Shown here: positions 36,314 to 43,189 of the stretch, in pieces
Position numbering within the stretch: position 1 is the stretch's first letter
How the letters are laid out: each line of letters opens with the position of its first letter
From: Leptolyngbya sp. NIES-2104
GTDB lineage: Bacteria > Cyanobacteriota > Cyanobacteriia > Leptolyngbyales > Leptolyngbyaceae
NCBI RefSeq assembly: GCF_001485215.1
Contig: NZ_BBWW01000001.1
Coordinates: 1,736,001-1,800,000 of the forward strand
Length of the DNA: 64,000 nt
Direction of reading: 5' to 3'
The notes under the pieces: model-generated
What the model saw: only the letters and a program-made list of their open reading frames with translations
Database searches by the model: none
Told to the model about the DNA's origin: nothing
Made by a program: the position numbers and the translations under genes

Positions 36314-37573
36314 CTAAGCTTGATCTAAGCTGATAGTCACTCTTGTCTCTGTATTCTCTTCATCATTTAACAGAGGTACAAGAGTTTCAGATCCTCTGTG
36401 CCCGTTTGATTCTACAATTACGCGAACTGTATCTTTGGAGCTTTGAAAAGAAAAGAAGAAATATCCATTTTCGTCTGTATTCGTAACCTGTGGTACACCT
36501 TGAGCTTCCAGAATTACACGCGCCCCTTTGATTCCAAATTTACTATTATTCACTACGCGACCAACGATTGTTCTGTTTCTGCGTAGCTGCGAAATCGAAA
36601 GTGGAGATAATTTGATGTCTTTAGTTATTTCTTGTTCATCAGCAAGATTGATCAGTTGATCGAATCTTGTATAACCATTTGCGTCTACACATACACGTAC
36701 TTCATCTCTAGTACTCTGAAAAGAAAAAAAGAAATATCCATTTGAATCTGTACTCCTACTCAATGGTGCGCTCCCTGTCTCCAAGATCACTTGCGCTCCT
36801 TCAATTCCAATATTAGTTACGTCATTTAGCACCCGACCGATGATTCTTCTGTCTGCGCGTTGAGGCGTTTTCGTATTCCCTTGTATCCAACTACGTATCG
36901 TGCTAATAATTGCGCCAACAAACTGAGGATTGAGAACAGCAACAACAATTGATGCAAAAGCAGCAACTAGAGCAGCAACGATTCCAGGCTCTTTCCACCA
37001 GCCTTTAGTCCCCTGATCTGTTGTAGAACCTGTTGGATTTGTAGGTGACGAGTTGCTTTGCGATGGGCTATTCTGCGGATTCAAAGATTCTTGAGTCTTC
37101 AAATAGTCTTGAGCCTTTCTCAAGGTGGTTTCTGGCTTATTTAAGTCACTCAAAGCATCATCAATTAATCTTCGTAACTCATTGGTGTTGTTGGTTCCTG
37201 CTCTCACTGCCATTGCATAAGACTCCCTATCTGTTCTCGGTAAGTACTCTTTATTGTCAGGAGACTTGAACTCTCTGGAAGGAAAGACAGCGAACCCTTG
37301 ATTTTTGAATGCAGATCTTCCACGTACAAAATTCATTTCTCCTTGTTTTCCTCCTTCTGCTACACCCTCTTCTAGAAAGGACTGAACAATAGGAGCGTCA
37401 CTAGCAAGTGCATCAATTTCTCGCTTTTCCAAGCTCTCTAGAGCTTTTTCTAAAGCGTTTGTACCTAGTTTTGGAGTAGTTGGATCGGGAGTAAATGGTT
37501 CGATGGGACGAATGTTATAGTAATTTCTCCTATAGTCGTCTTGAAGCTGCTTCAAAGTTGTTGTGCCACTCAT
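36314..37573 (-). CDS. C-terminal part of a frameshifted solute-binding protein fused to carboxypeptidase-regulatory-like repeats
   Basis: 419 residues. The first 150 are the second lobe of a family 3 solute-binding protein (E-K-R-E-I-D-A-L-A-S-D-A-P-I-V-Q and R-E-S-Y-A-M-A-V-R-A-G-T-N-N). A Ser/Thr/Asn-rich linker, a membrane helix near residues 197-222, and two like domains follow (about 240-325 and 333-419). Both have I-x-G-R-V, then G-A-x-V-I-L-E, then N-G-Y-F-F-F-S-F-Q-S, the carboxypeptidase-regulatory (CarboxypepD_reg) type. The part before the first ATG continues in frame back to about 37704 with D-I-T-F-S-N-D-F-H-R-T-G-I-R-L-L-L, so the gene really begins at 38.1 kb and a frameshift splits it. 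I saw no CGATCG in it, unlike its neighbours, which hints at transfer. Confidence 0.8.
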   Translation of the reverse strand: MSGTTTLKQLQDDYRRNYYNIRPIEPFTPDPTTPKLGTNALEKALESLEKREIDALASDAPIVQSFLEEGVAEGGKQGEMNFVRGRSAFKNQGFAVFPSREFKSPDNKEYLPRTDRESYAMAVRAGTNNTNELRRLIDDALSDLNKPETTLRKAQDYLKTQESLNPQNSPSQSNSSPTNPTGSTTDQGTKGWWKEPGIVAALVAAFASIVVAVLNPQFVGAIISTIRSWIQGNTKTPQRADRRIIGRVLNDVTNIGIEGAQVILETGSAPLSRSTDSNGYFFFSFQSTRDEVRVCVDANGYTRFDQLINLADEQEITKDIKLSPLSISQLRRNRTIVGRVVNNSKFGIKGARVILEAQGVPQVTNTDENGYFFFSFQSSKDTVRVIVESNGHRGSETLVPLLNDEENTETRVTISLDQA

Positions 37574-37659
37574 AACTCCAATCTTGAGATTTCTAAGATC
37601 TGTTTCAAGAGAATTAGAAGAACTTAACCGTTGAGCAAGCTCTCTAGAAAGAAGTAGCC

Positions 37660-38073
37660 TTATACCTGTTCTGTGAAAGTCATTCGAGAAAGTAATGTCC
37701 CTAGAAAAAAATCATTACTTTTTGGATTGAGAAGATTTGCCGATGCTGTAGAGTTTGGTCCACATTCGATATCAATTCTCTTATCACTTGAGAGATCCAT
37801 TAGTAACCCAAAGTATCTAGAGTAAAAAGCATTCATATACTGATTTGCTATACCTCTAGGCTCTATCTGTATTCCCTCTTGTAGTCTTCTCCTTAATGAA
37901 ACCTCAAATGCGTAACAGAACTGAGCTACTGGAGATGATATAGTCCGAATACCCAAAATAATAGTATTGTTCGGTAAGTTAAGGTTGTATCGATTCGGTT
38001 GGGGAAAGGCACTTGTAGAAAGGGCAACACACAAAAGAAGCGAAATAGTAAAAATAGCTACAGACTTCATCAT
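37660..38073 (-). CDS. N-terminal part of the same frameshifted solute-binding protein
   Basis: About 137 residues from the ATG at 38073; an upstream ATG at 38124 is possible. The signal peptide (K-S-V-A-I-F-T-I-S-L-L-L-C-V-A-L) is followed by the first lobe of a family 3 solute-binding protein: Y-F-G-L-L-M-D-L-S-S, R-I-D-I-E-C-G-P-N-S. It then leaves the family pattern at N-D-F-F-L and soon stops. With one more T in the seven-T run (A run at 37705-37711 on the plus strand) the reading would pass straight into the downstream part. This may be a real mutation, a phase-variable tract, programmed slippage or a sequencing error. Confidence 0.75.
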   Translation of the reverse strand: MMKSVAIFTISLLLCVALSTSAFPQPNRYNLNLPNNTIILGIRTISSPVAQFCYAFEVSLRRRLQEGIQIEPRGIANQYMNAFYSRYFGLLMDLSSDKRIDIECGPNSTASANLLNPKSNDFFLGTLLSRMTFTEQV

Positions 38074-38546
38074 TTTCTTCTTAGCGCACCACAGAGCCAT
38101 AGAATAAACACGGGTAGAATTCACTAATTATTATCCACTAGATTTTATGAAAATCAGGGTATAAATTTGAAATTTCTCCGAGAGAGCGCCCTTGACATTA
38201 TTTCAAGTCATACATCTAACCCGATCGCAAATTCTCAATCTTTAAGGGATAATGGTTGAATGGCACCGTTAGATATTAATTGCACTTCTGCTCTTTATTC
38301 CTTGTGGCTTAATCAGTCTTACCCCTACGCTTCTCGCTCTGAGGAACGTAGAGGATGAAACAGCGCTTGAGGGCACAGGGTAGTGTGGTTCGACGGCTGT
38401 TGAATGCAATTATGCTGCGTTAGATGGGATTGTTCGACCTCTTTATTGGATTGTCGATCGCATATCCGTGTAGCAAAACCAAAATCCAAATTCTAGATCG
38501 CCTTTTTGTCCGCCATTCTTGGCATCGACGGGTGAAGCGTAAAAAT
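38074..38546. other. Spacer at the edge of the accessory island
   Basis: About 470 bp between the frameshifted gene and the first small-gene copy. It carries the promoter of the former. From about 38485 (GATCGCCTTTTTGTCCGCC, then TGAAGCG before the ATG) a segment recurs, diverged, before the second copy at 38966 and the truncated third at 40556. I see no intact gene or RNA. Confidence 0.4.
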
Positions 38547-38732
38547 ATGTTGGATGAAACCGAGATCGAACATCGTTTAGCAAAAATTGAGCAGGAAGTA
38601 GCAGCCCTCAAGCAGAAATCAGCCTCGACGAACTGGCTGGAAAATCTGATTGGCTCGATTTCAGACGAAGAAGTGTTCCTAGAAGCCTTAAAGTATGGAC
38701 GGGAGTTTCGAGATTCTGACCAAGCGATTTAG
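38547..38732 (+). CDS. Small coiled-coil protein, copy 1 (antitoxin-like)
   Basis: 61 residues from the ATG at 38547; an open frame runs further up to 38424 but the other copy shows the start. L-A-K-I-E-Q-E-V-A-A-L-K-Q-K is a coiled coil, then N-W-L-E-N-L-I-G-S-I-S-D-E-E-V-F and A-L-K-Y-G-R-E-F-R-D-S-D. I recall this plan in small antitoxin-like proteins next to PIN toxins, but no toxin is attached to this copy. It is a near-identical paralogue of the gene at 39026. Confidence 0.65.
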   Translation: MLDETEIEHRLAKIEQEVAALKQKSASTNWLENLIGSISDEEVFLEALKYGREFRDSDQAI

Positions 38733-38755
38733 GGGGGTACCTTTTGATGCACTCG

Positions 38756-38959
38756 CGATCGCTCAACTTCTCGATCGCCCTCTCCTAAAAAATCGTAAAT
38801 GCTAAATTCTGACCATCAAACTCAATCCGATACCGATTCATCAAATCGCGTCCAATGATCAACAGTTCGCCAATATCATCAATCGGACAGCCAAAGACTT
38901 CAATCCCGGCAAGATTGTATTGGTCAAATTGCAAGCCGACTAAATGAGGAATTGCGATC
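38756..38959. repeat. 204-bp direct repeat, copy 1
   Basis: Nearly identical to 41177-41380; the only difference I see is GCC versus GCT in the middle. It carries the last 58 codons of a retropepsin-like gene (minus strand) without its active site. Its copy 2 is the end of the intact gene, so this is a partial duplicate. Confidence 0.9.
38785..38959 (-). pseudogene. Truncated C-terminal fragment of the retropepsin-like protease
   Basis: The minus strand encodes A-I-P-H-L-V-G-L-Q-F-D-Q and ends with G-R-D-L-M-N-R-Y-R-I-E-F-D-G-Q, the same as the intact protein at 41206-41604 apart from one residue (G for S). The segment with the catalytic D-T-G-S is lost. Upstream sequence belongs to the next small gene, so it is not expressed as a protease. 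Confidence 0.8.
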
Positions 38960-39025
38960 ACCCAATCTCTTGATCGCCTTTCTATCAGTAAGCTATTCTT
39001 GATATTGACGGTAAAGCGTAGACCT

Positions 39026-39211
39026 ATGCTGGATGAAACTGCGATCGAATATCGTTTAGCAAAACTTGAGCAAGAAGTAGCTGCACTTAAGCAGAAATCA
39101 GTCTGGGCGAACTGGCTTGAAAATCTGATTGGTTTGATTTCAGATGAAGAAGCGTTCCTAGAAGCCTTAAAGTATGGACGGGAGTTTCGAGATTCTGACA
39201 AATTGATTTAG
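39026..39211 (+). CDS. Small coiled-coil protein, copy 2 (antitoxin-like)
   Basis: 61 residues from the ATG at 39026. It is about 85 percent identical by eye to the protein at 38547 (M-L-D-E-T, then L-E-Q-E-V-A-A-L-K-Q-K-S and the shared A-L-K-Y-G-R-E-F-R-D-S-D). The upstream sequence with TAAGCTATTCTTGAT and TGACGGTAAAGCGTA is shared with the third, broken copy at 40.6 kb. It precedes the VapBC-like pair by about 100 bp. Confidence 0.65.
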   Translation: MLDETAIEYRLAKLEQEVAALKQKSVWANWLENLIGLISDEEAFLEALKYGREFRDSDKLI

Positions 39212-39316
39212 AGAGTATCTTTTAGAGATCGCTAGTTTTTTGCTTGAGTTTGACGGTGAAGCACAATGACACGATCGAGGGATAAGATCAATTCACTATC
39301 GTTTGGAGCTTGCAAA

Positions 39317-39592
39317 ATGCTGGACATCGATAAGCAATACGTTTTCAACGAACAGGGTGAAGCGATCGCAGTACAGATCCCGCTCGATCAGTTTGAACAG
39401 ATTGAGCAACTTCTCAGCAACACATCGCAACAGAATAATCTTTCATCAGAAGAGACTGAATCTGAGCAACCCGAAGCCGAAATCGAATACGTGAATGGTT
39501 TTCCAGTGATCAAATCTCAAGGAAGTAAGATTCCTGCTTCGATTGTGGATGACATGAGGGAAGCAAGAATTCGAGAACTTGGCGGATGGTAA
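39317..39592 (+). CDS. Antitoxin of a VapBC-type pair
   Basis: 91 residues from the ATG at 39317. The N-terminus (Q-Y-V-F-N-E-Q-G-E-A-I-A-V-Q-I-P-L-D-Q-F-E-Q-I-E) is a swapped-hairpin or Phd-like DNA-binding start with a P-L-D-Q-F-E-Q helix; the rest is acidic and ends in I-R-E-L-G-G-W. It overlaps the PIN toxin gene by 7 bp. Antitoxins of this sort neutralise the toxin and bind their own promoter. Confidence 0.75.
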   Translation: MLDIDKQYVFNEQGEAIAVQIPLDQFEQIEQLLSNTSQQNNLSSEETESEQPEAEIEYVNGFPVIKSQGSKIPASIVDDMREARIRELGGW

Positions 39593-40026
39593 AAGTTTTA
39601 TTGGATACGAATGTTATCGTTGCCGCTCTCTCGCAAGACCATGAGATGTACTCAATCTGTAAACCCTTGCTCGATCGAATCCGTCTTGATCAAACCACAC
39701 AAGGTTTCATCTCAACTCACAGCTTGGCAGAATGCTACAGCATTCTGACTCGAATGCCACCTCCCTATCGAGTTAGCCCAGCGACCGCCGATTATCTTCT
39801 AACAGAAAACCTGTGCCAATTCACCAAAATCAGTTTGACGGCTGAGAACTATCAGGCTGTCCTCCAAAGAGTCGTGCAACTCAATATTTCAGGTGGCGGA
39901 ATTTACGATGCGCTGATCGCTCAAGCTGCGCTAATTGCCAATGTAGATTCGCTCCTCACTTTTAATACTCGGCATTTTACTAGATTGGGCGCGGAAGTCG
40001 CTCGACTCATTCAAATTCCGAGCTAA
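39586..40026 (+). CDS. PIN domain toxin, VapC type
   Basis: 146 residues. The four PIN acidic residues are in place: Asp7 (L-L-D-T-N-V), Glu49 (S-L-A-E-C-Y), Asp108 (G-G-G-I-Y-D-A) and Asp121 (N-V-D-S-L-L-T). Such enzymes are Mg-dependent ribonucleases, often cutting tRNA or 23S rRNA. The start codon lies inside the antitoxin gene, a standard toxin-antitoxin order. It looks intact. Confidence 0.85.
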   Translation: MVKVLLDTNVIVAALSQDHEMYSICKPLLDRIRLDQTTQGFISTHSLAECYSILTRMPPPYRVSPATADYLLTENLCQFTKISLTAENYQAVLQRVVQLNISGGGIYDALIAQAALIANVDSLLTFNTRHFTRLGAEVARLIQIPS

Positions 40027-40048
40027 TGTCTAGCGATCGAACATCAGC

Positions 40049-40422
40049 ATGGCGACTGCTTTAGAGCGTCACTTTATCAATTCATTCATCACAAAACCAA
40101 GAAGTTAGGCGGATGTCTTCATGCGATCGCTGGCATTGAAGATCATCTTCACCTGATTGTTTCAACTCCACCCAGTCTTGCTCTGTCTGATTATGTTTGA
40201 TTGGTCAAAGGAAGCAGCACCCGCTACATGAACGCTAATCATGCCTTTCACATCAAATTTGCATGGCAAAACGAGTATGGTGTCTTTTCGATTAGTCCGA
40301 AAAACCTCGATCGTGCGATCACTTATGCTCAAAATCAGAAAACCCATCACGCCGAGAACACGATTTTTCCTCATCTAGAACCCGATGCCCTACCACAACC
40401 CAAACCGCGCAAACAATCTTAG
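40049..40422 (+). pseudogene. Decayed Y1/IS200-like (RAYT-type) transposase
   Basis: Read in frame, the strand gives L-Y-Q-F-I-H-H-K-T-K-K-L-G-G-C, then the HUH motif in E-D-H-L-H-L-I-V, then S-D-Y-V, a TGA stop at 40198-40200, and V-K-G-S-S-T-R-Y-M-N. After that come F-A-W-Q-N-E-Y-G-V-F and I-T-Y-A-Q-N-Q, where Y is the expected catalytic tyrosine. The N-terminal part of the Y1 domain is missing. The TGA likely replaces CGA. The final stop at 40420-40422 lies at the junction with half of the palindromic repeat. Confidence 0.8.
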
Positions 40423-40495
40423 TCCCCGGAGCGCGGACTTCGCACCGTTAGCCCCGAGTTCCATTCCGGGGCGAGAAAACAACGCAGCGAAAAAT
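40421..40495. repeat. Right half of the 170-bp palindromic repeat
   Basis: AGTCC, then GGACTTCGCACCGTTAGCCC at 40434 and the CATTCCGGGGCGAG block followed by ACGCAGCGAAAAATC match the right arm of the full copies. It starts exactly where the transposase remnant ends, as would be expected at the 3' end of an autonomous element. Confidence 0.8.
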
Positions 40496-40555
40496 CTCGA
40501 TCGACGACTCGCTCCCAATCATTGAATCGAAGGGCTAAATGCTCGATCGCTCAAG

Positions 40556-40667
40556 TTCTCGATCGCTGTTCTGTTCATAAGCTATTCTTGATAGATACTG
40601 ACGGTAAAGCGTAAACCTATGCTGGATGAAACCGCGATCGGGCATAGTTTGGAAAAACATGTATAAG
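40556..40667 (+). pseudogene. Truncated third copy of the small coiled-coil gene
   Basis: The sequence TAAGCTATTCTTGAT, then TGACGGTAAAGCGTAAACCT, then an ATG at 40620 and M-L-D-E-T-A-I-G-H-S-L-E-K-H-V with a stop is a copy of the start of the gene at 39026, with its leader. The remaining 45 codons are lost. Confidence 0.7.
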
Positions 40668-40677
40668 AGAAAAACGT

Positions 40678-40914
40678 ATGATTCCAGTCGATGACGCTCG
40701 ACAGCAGTTGCAGGACTTAATTGATGCAGTCAGCCAGTCGCATCAACCGATCGTAATCGCAGGACAAACCAGCAATGCTGTACTACTCTCTGAAGCGGAT
40801 TGGGCGGCAGTGCAGGAAACGCTCTATCTGCTTTCAGTTCCAGGAATGCGAGAGTCGATCCGGGAAGGATTGGCAACCCCGACCGAGGAATGCGATCGAG
40901 AATTAGAGTGGTGA
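40678..40914 (+). CDS. Antitoxin, YefM/Phd type
   Basis: 78 residues. V-D-D-A-R-Q-Q-L-Q-D-L-I-D-A-V and P-I-V-I-A-G-Q, then A-V-L-L-S-E-A-D-W-A-A-V-Q-E-T-L-Y-L-L are the typical YefM order, and the acidic C-terminus would wrap the toxin. It is coupled to the downstream toxin by a GTGA overlap. YefM proteins repress their own promoter. Confidence 0.85.
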   Translation: MIPVDDARQQLQDLIDAVSQSHQPIVIAGQTSNAVLLSEADWAAVQETLYLLSVPGMRESIREGLATPTEECDRELEW

Positions 40915-41174
40915 GTTGGGAACTGGTTTATACGAAACAAGCACAGAAAGATGCTAAAAAACTTGCTTCTAGCAACTTGCGAGACAAGGCGCAGGCATTA
41001 CTCGACATCCTGCAAGAAGATCCTTATCAAAACCCGCCACCTTACGAAAAATTAGTCGGAGATTTGGAAGGGGCATATTCTCGACGCATCAATATTCAGC
41101 ATCGCTTGGTATATGAGATCATTGAGTCTGAGAATACGGTGAAGATTTTGCGAATGTGGACGCATTATGAGTGA
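40911..41174 (+). CDS. Toxin, YoeB/Txe type
   Basis: 87 residues from a GTG at 40911 (40908 is the other option). W-E-L-V-Y-T-K-Q-A-Q-K-D-A-K-K-L opens the protein. Y-S-R-R-I-N-I-Q-H-R-L-V-Y near residue 60 and the end R-M-W-T-H-Y-E match YoeB, including the histidine and tyrosine near the C-terminus required for mRNA cutting on the ribosome. The pair looks intact. Confidence 0.87.
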   Translation: MSWELVYTKQAQKDAKKLASSNLRDKAQALLDILQEDPYQNPPPYEKLVGDLEGAYSRRINIQHRLVYEIIESENTVKILRMWTHYE

Positions 41175-41176
41175 CT

Positions 41177-41380
41177 CGATCGCTCAACTTCTCGATCGCC
41201 CTCTCCTAAAAAATCGTAAATGCTAAATTCTGACCATCAAACTCAATCCGATACCGATTCATCAAATCGCGTCCAATGATCAACAGTTCGCCAATATCAT
41301 CAATCGGACAGCTAAAGACTTCAATCCCGGCAAGATTGTATTGGTCAAATTGCAAGCCGACTAAATGAGGAATTGCGATC
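41177..41380. repeat. 204-bp direct repeat, copy 2
   Basis: This copy lies within the 3' part of the intact retropepsin-like gene and just after the YoeB-like gene. Copy 1 is at 38756-38959. The two are 2421 bp apart and nearly identical, so the duplication is recent or kept by gene conversion. Confidence 0.9.
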
Positions 41381-41604
41381 GCATTGTTTCCTGCAACTGG
41401 AATCCGCATCGATCGACCGATAATTCTTGCATTCACTTGCATCAACAATGGCAGTGGAATGAGCGTGCAATCAGAACCCGTATCTAGAATTGCTTGGGTC
41501 TCGATCGTTCTTCTTGGTTCAAGTCCTGGTGTTGCTAGATGTACAGAGAGTAATGGAATTGGTGGAATATTAGAATCCAGAAAAGTGTATTGGTGTGTAC
41601 CCAC
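41206..41604 (-). CDS. Retropepsin-like aspartic protease (clan AA)
   Basis: 132 residues from the GTG at 41604; upstream ATGs in frame would overlap the preceding gene by about 125 bp. The active-site motif reads A-I-L-D-T-G-S-D-C-T-L-I-P, and the C-terminal part has G-E-L-L-I-I-G-R-D-L-M-N-R. Single-domain retropepsin-like proteins of this size work as dimers, and in cyanobacteria they occur in small accessory clusters; their targets are unknown. It follows the small gene on the same strand after 10 bp. Confidence 0.75.
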   Translation of the reverse strand: MGTHQYTFLDSNIPPIPLLSVHLATPGLEPRRTIETQAILDTGSDCTLIPLPLLMQVNARIIGRSMRIPVAGNNAIAIPHLVGLQFDQYNLAGIEVFSCPIDDIGELLIIGRDLMNRYRIEFDGQNLAFTIF

Positions 41605-41614
41605 GGAAGCTCGA

Positions 41615-41890
41615 CTAGCGAAACGGTGTTCTGACGACTGGTTGTGGATCTTGAAATACAACCTTTTTAATAAACAAGGGTCGATTTTCGTCCTCTCTGC
41701 AAACTCGAATTGCAAGAGCCTCAGAATTCTCGTCAGCATCTAGCACTTGTCCCCCTTCAAACCAAACATATTGATTTAGGTGCGTTTCGACAAGCTGCGA
41801 TCTCATTCTCTCGAATTCTTCCGCTTGTTGCTCCATGTATACCAGCACTTCAGCAGAGGGATAAGTAAAGCGATCGTTAGAAACTGACAT
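41615..41890 (-). CDS. Small protein upstream of the retropepsin-like gene
   Basis: 91 residues from the ATG at 41890 (41917 also possible). A coiled-coil helix (Y-M-E-Q-Q-A-E-E-F-E-R-M-R-S-Q-L) is followed by Y-V-W-F-E-G-G-Q-V-L-D-A-D and ends with V-R-T-P-F-R. I recall this ending as common in proteins next to clan AA proteases. It may be a partner or substrate of the protease, but this rests only on position. Confidence 0.65.
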   Translation of the reverse strand: MSVSNDRFTYPSAEVLVYMEQQAEEFERMRSQLVETHLNQYVWFEGGQVLDADENSEALAIRVCREDENRPLFIKKVVFQDPQPVVRTPFR

Positions 41891-42224
41891 AATTCTACTG
41901 CTTACACCTTTTACCAAATATCATATCTCACCGTGCCGCTTTGCAAACTCTACTATTATTCCGTTTAGTCAATACACGATCGACTTCCGTTGATCACGGT
42001 CGATCGAGAAGCATCACTCTATCAAAGTTTCAGCAGATATCATTTCGAGTGGAGATCTCGATTGTCATAACTTTAGAATGTGAAAAAGGTGAAGATTCAA
42101 GCGCGAACTTCTCAACCTCAACGCATCCTCACTGCGATCGCCTGTCGCGCATTTTCTTCCAATTGTGCGAGGAAAACCATACTGAACTTTGATGCAATTC
42201 AACTATCAATCCATTGGAGGCAGC
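41891..42224. other. Divergent spacer, nothing further seen
   Basis: Upstream of both the small retropepsin partner gene (minus) and the bulb-lectin/CAP gene (plus). Open frames at 41941-42192 and 42080-42280 lack any family feature and are probably chance. Confidence 0.4.
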
Positions 42225-43019
42225 ATGGCAACTCTTTTTCCTGGTCAGTCTCTAGCACCCGGACAAAGCTTGAAATCTGATAACCAGCTTTACACCTTGA
42301 TTTTGCAAACGGATGGTAATGTGGTGCTTTACAATCAGCGATTTCAGCCCTTGTGGTCAACTCAGACGGGCGGAGCAGCTCAGCCCGGTGTATTGGTGAT
42401 GCAAACCGATGGTAACTTGGTGCTGTATGACGTTGGATGGCAACCTAGATGGGCGACGGGTACAGCGAACTATCCTGGGGCTTTTCTCAGAGTTCAAAAC
42501 GATGGCAATCTAGTGGTTTATCGATCGGGTTCCCAAACTGAAACAGCCGACAATGCAGTCTGGGCATCAGGCAGTGTCGAGCAACCCGGAGGATTGAATG
42601 CTCAAGCTCAGGAGATTTTGGCGGTTCACAATCGCTATCGGGCGGAAGTCGGTTTGCCTCTTTTGCAATGGTCATCCGCTCTCAGTGCAAGTGCTCAACA
42701 ATGGGCGAATCAATTGGCACAAACAAACACCTTTCAACATAGTGGAAGAGGTGGAGAAAATCTCGCGAAAGGAACGGCGGGCGCTTTTTCTTTGACGCAG
42801 TTTGTTGATCTGTGGGGCAATGAAAAGAGAAGTTTTATCAGTGGTATCTTTCCAAACGTTTCTAGTACCGGGAATTGGAAAGATGTCGGACATTACACGC
42901 AAATGATTTGGAGAAATACTAACGAGGTTGGGGGTGGTGTCGCGACCGGAAATGGCAGTGATGTGCTTGTGTGTCACTACAGTCCAGCAGGCAATGTAAT
43001 GAATCAGCCAGTGCTTTAA
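42225..43019 (+). CDS. Bulb-type lectin domain plus CAP/SCP domain protein
   Basis: 264 residues from the ATG at 42225, which follows TGGAGG by four bases; ATGs at 42189 and 42192 lack such a site. The first half has three bulb-type mannose-binding repeats with Q-T-D-G-N-V-V-L-Y, Q-T-D-G-N-L-V-L-Y and Q-N-D-G-N-L-V-V-Y. The second half is a CAP/PR-1 domain: I-L-A-V-H-N-R-Y-R, then H-S-G-R-G-G-E-N-L-A, then G-H-Y-T-Q-M-I-W-R-N-T and C-H-Y-S-P-A-G-N. No signal peptide is obvious, which is odd for both domains. Its target or glycan is unknown. Confidence 0.88.
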   Translation: MATLFPGQSLAPGQSLKSDNQLYTLILQTDGNVVLYNQRFQPLWSTQTGGAAQPGVLVMQTDGNLVLYDVGWQPRWATGTANYPGAFLRVQNDGNLVVYRSGSQTETADNAVWASGSVEQPGGLNAQAQEILAVHNRYRAEVGLPLLQWSSALSASAQQWANQLAQTNTFQHSGRGGENLAKGTAGAFSLTQFVDLWGNEKRSFISGIFPNVSSTGNWKDVGHYTQMIWRNTNEVGGGVATGNGSDVLVCHYSPAGNVMNQPVL

Positions 43020-43020
43020 G

Positions 43021-43188
43021 TTTCCCGCGATCGGACATGTTCAATCTGATTTAACGGTTTCTGTGATTCCTCAAGCGTCTGGGAGAATTACGGGCGTTTT
43101 CTTTCAGAAAGGTCAGGAAGTGCATAAAGGGCAATTGTTATTTACGCTAGATGATCGATCACAAACTGCAACGATTCAAGGAAGTTAG
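43021..43188 (+). pseudogene. Fragment of an efflux membrane-fusion (HlyD-like) protein
   Basis: 56 codons in frame read V-I-P-Q-A-S-G-R-I-T-G-V-F-F-Q-K-G-Q-E-V, then K-G-Q-L-L-F-T-L-D-D-R, the biotinyl-lipoyl-like segment of RND-type periplasmic adaptors. No start, signal or rest of the protein is present, and the frame begins right after the CAP gene stop. I take it as the remnant of a lost efflux operon. Confidence 0.6.
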
Positions 43189-43189
43189 A

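Noticed and set aside
41941-42192. 83-codon frame on the plus strand
   Set aside because: No start site or known pattern; lies in the divergent promoter region.
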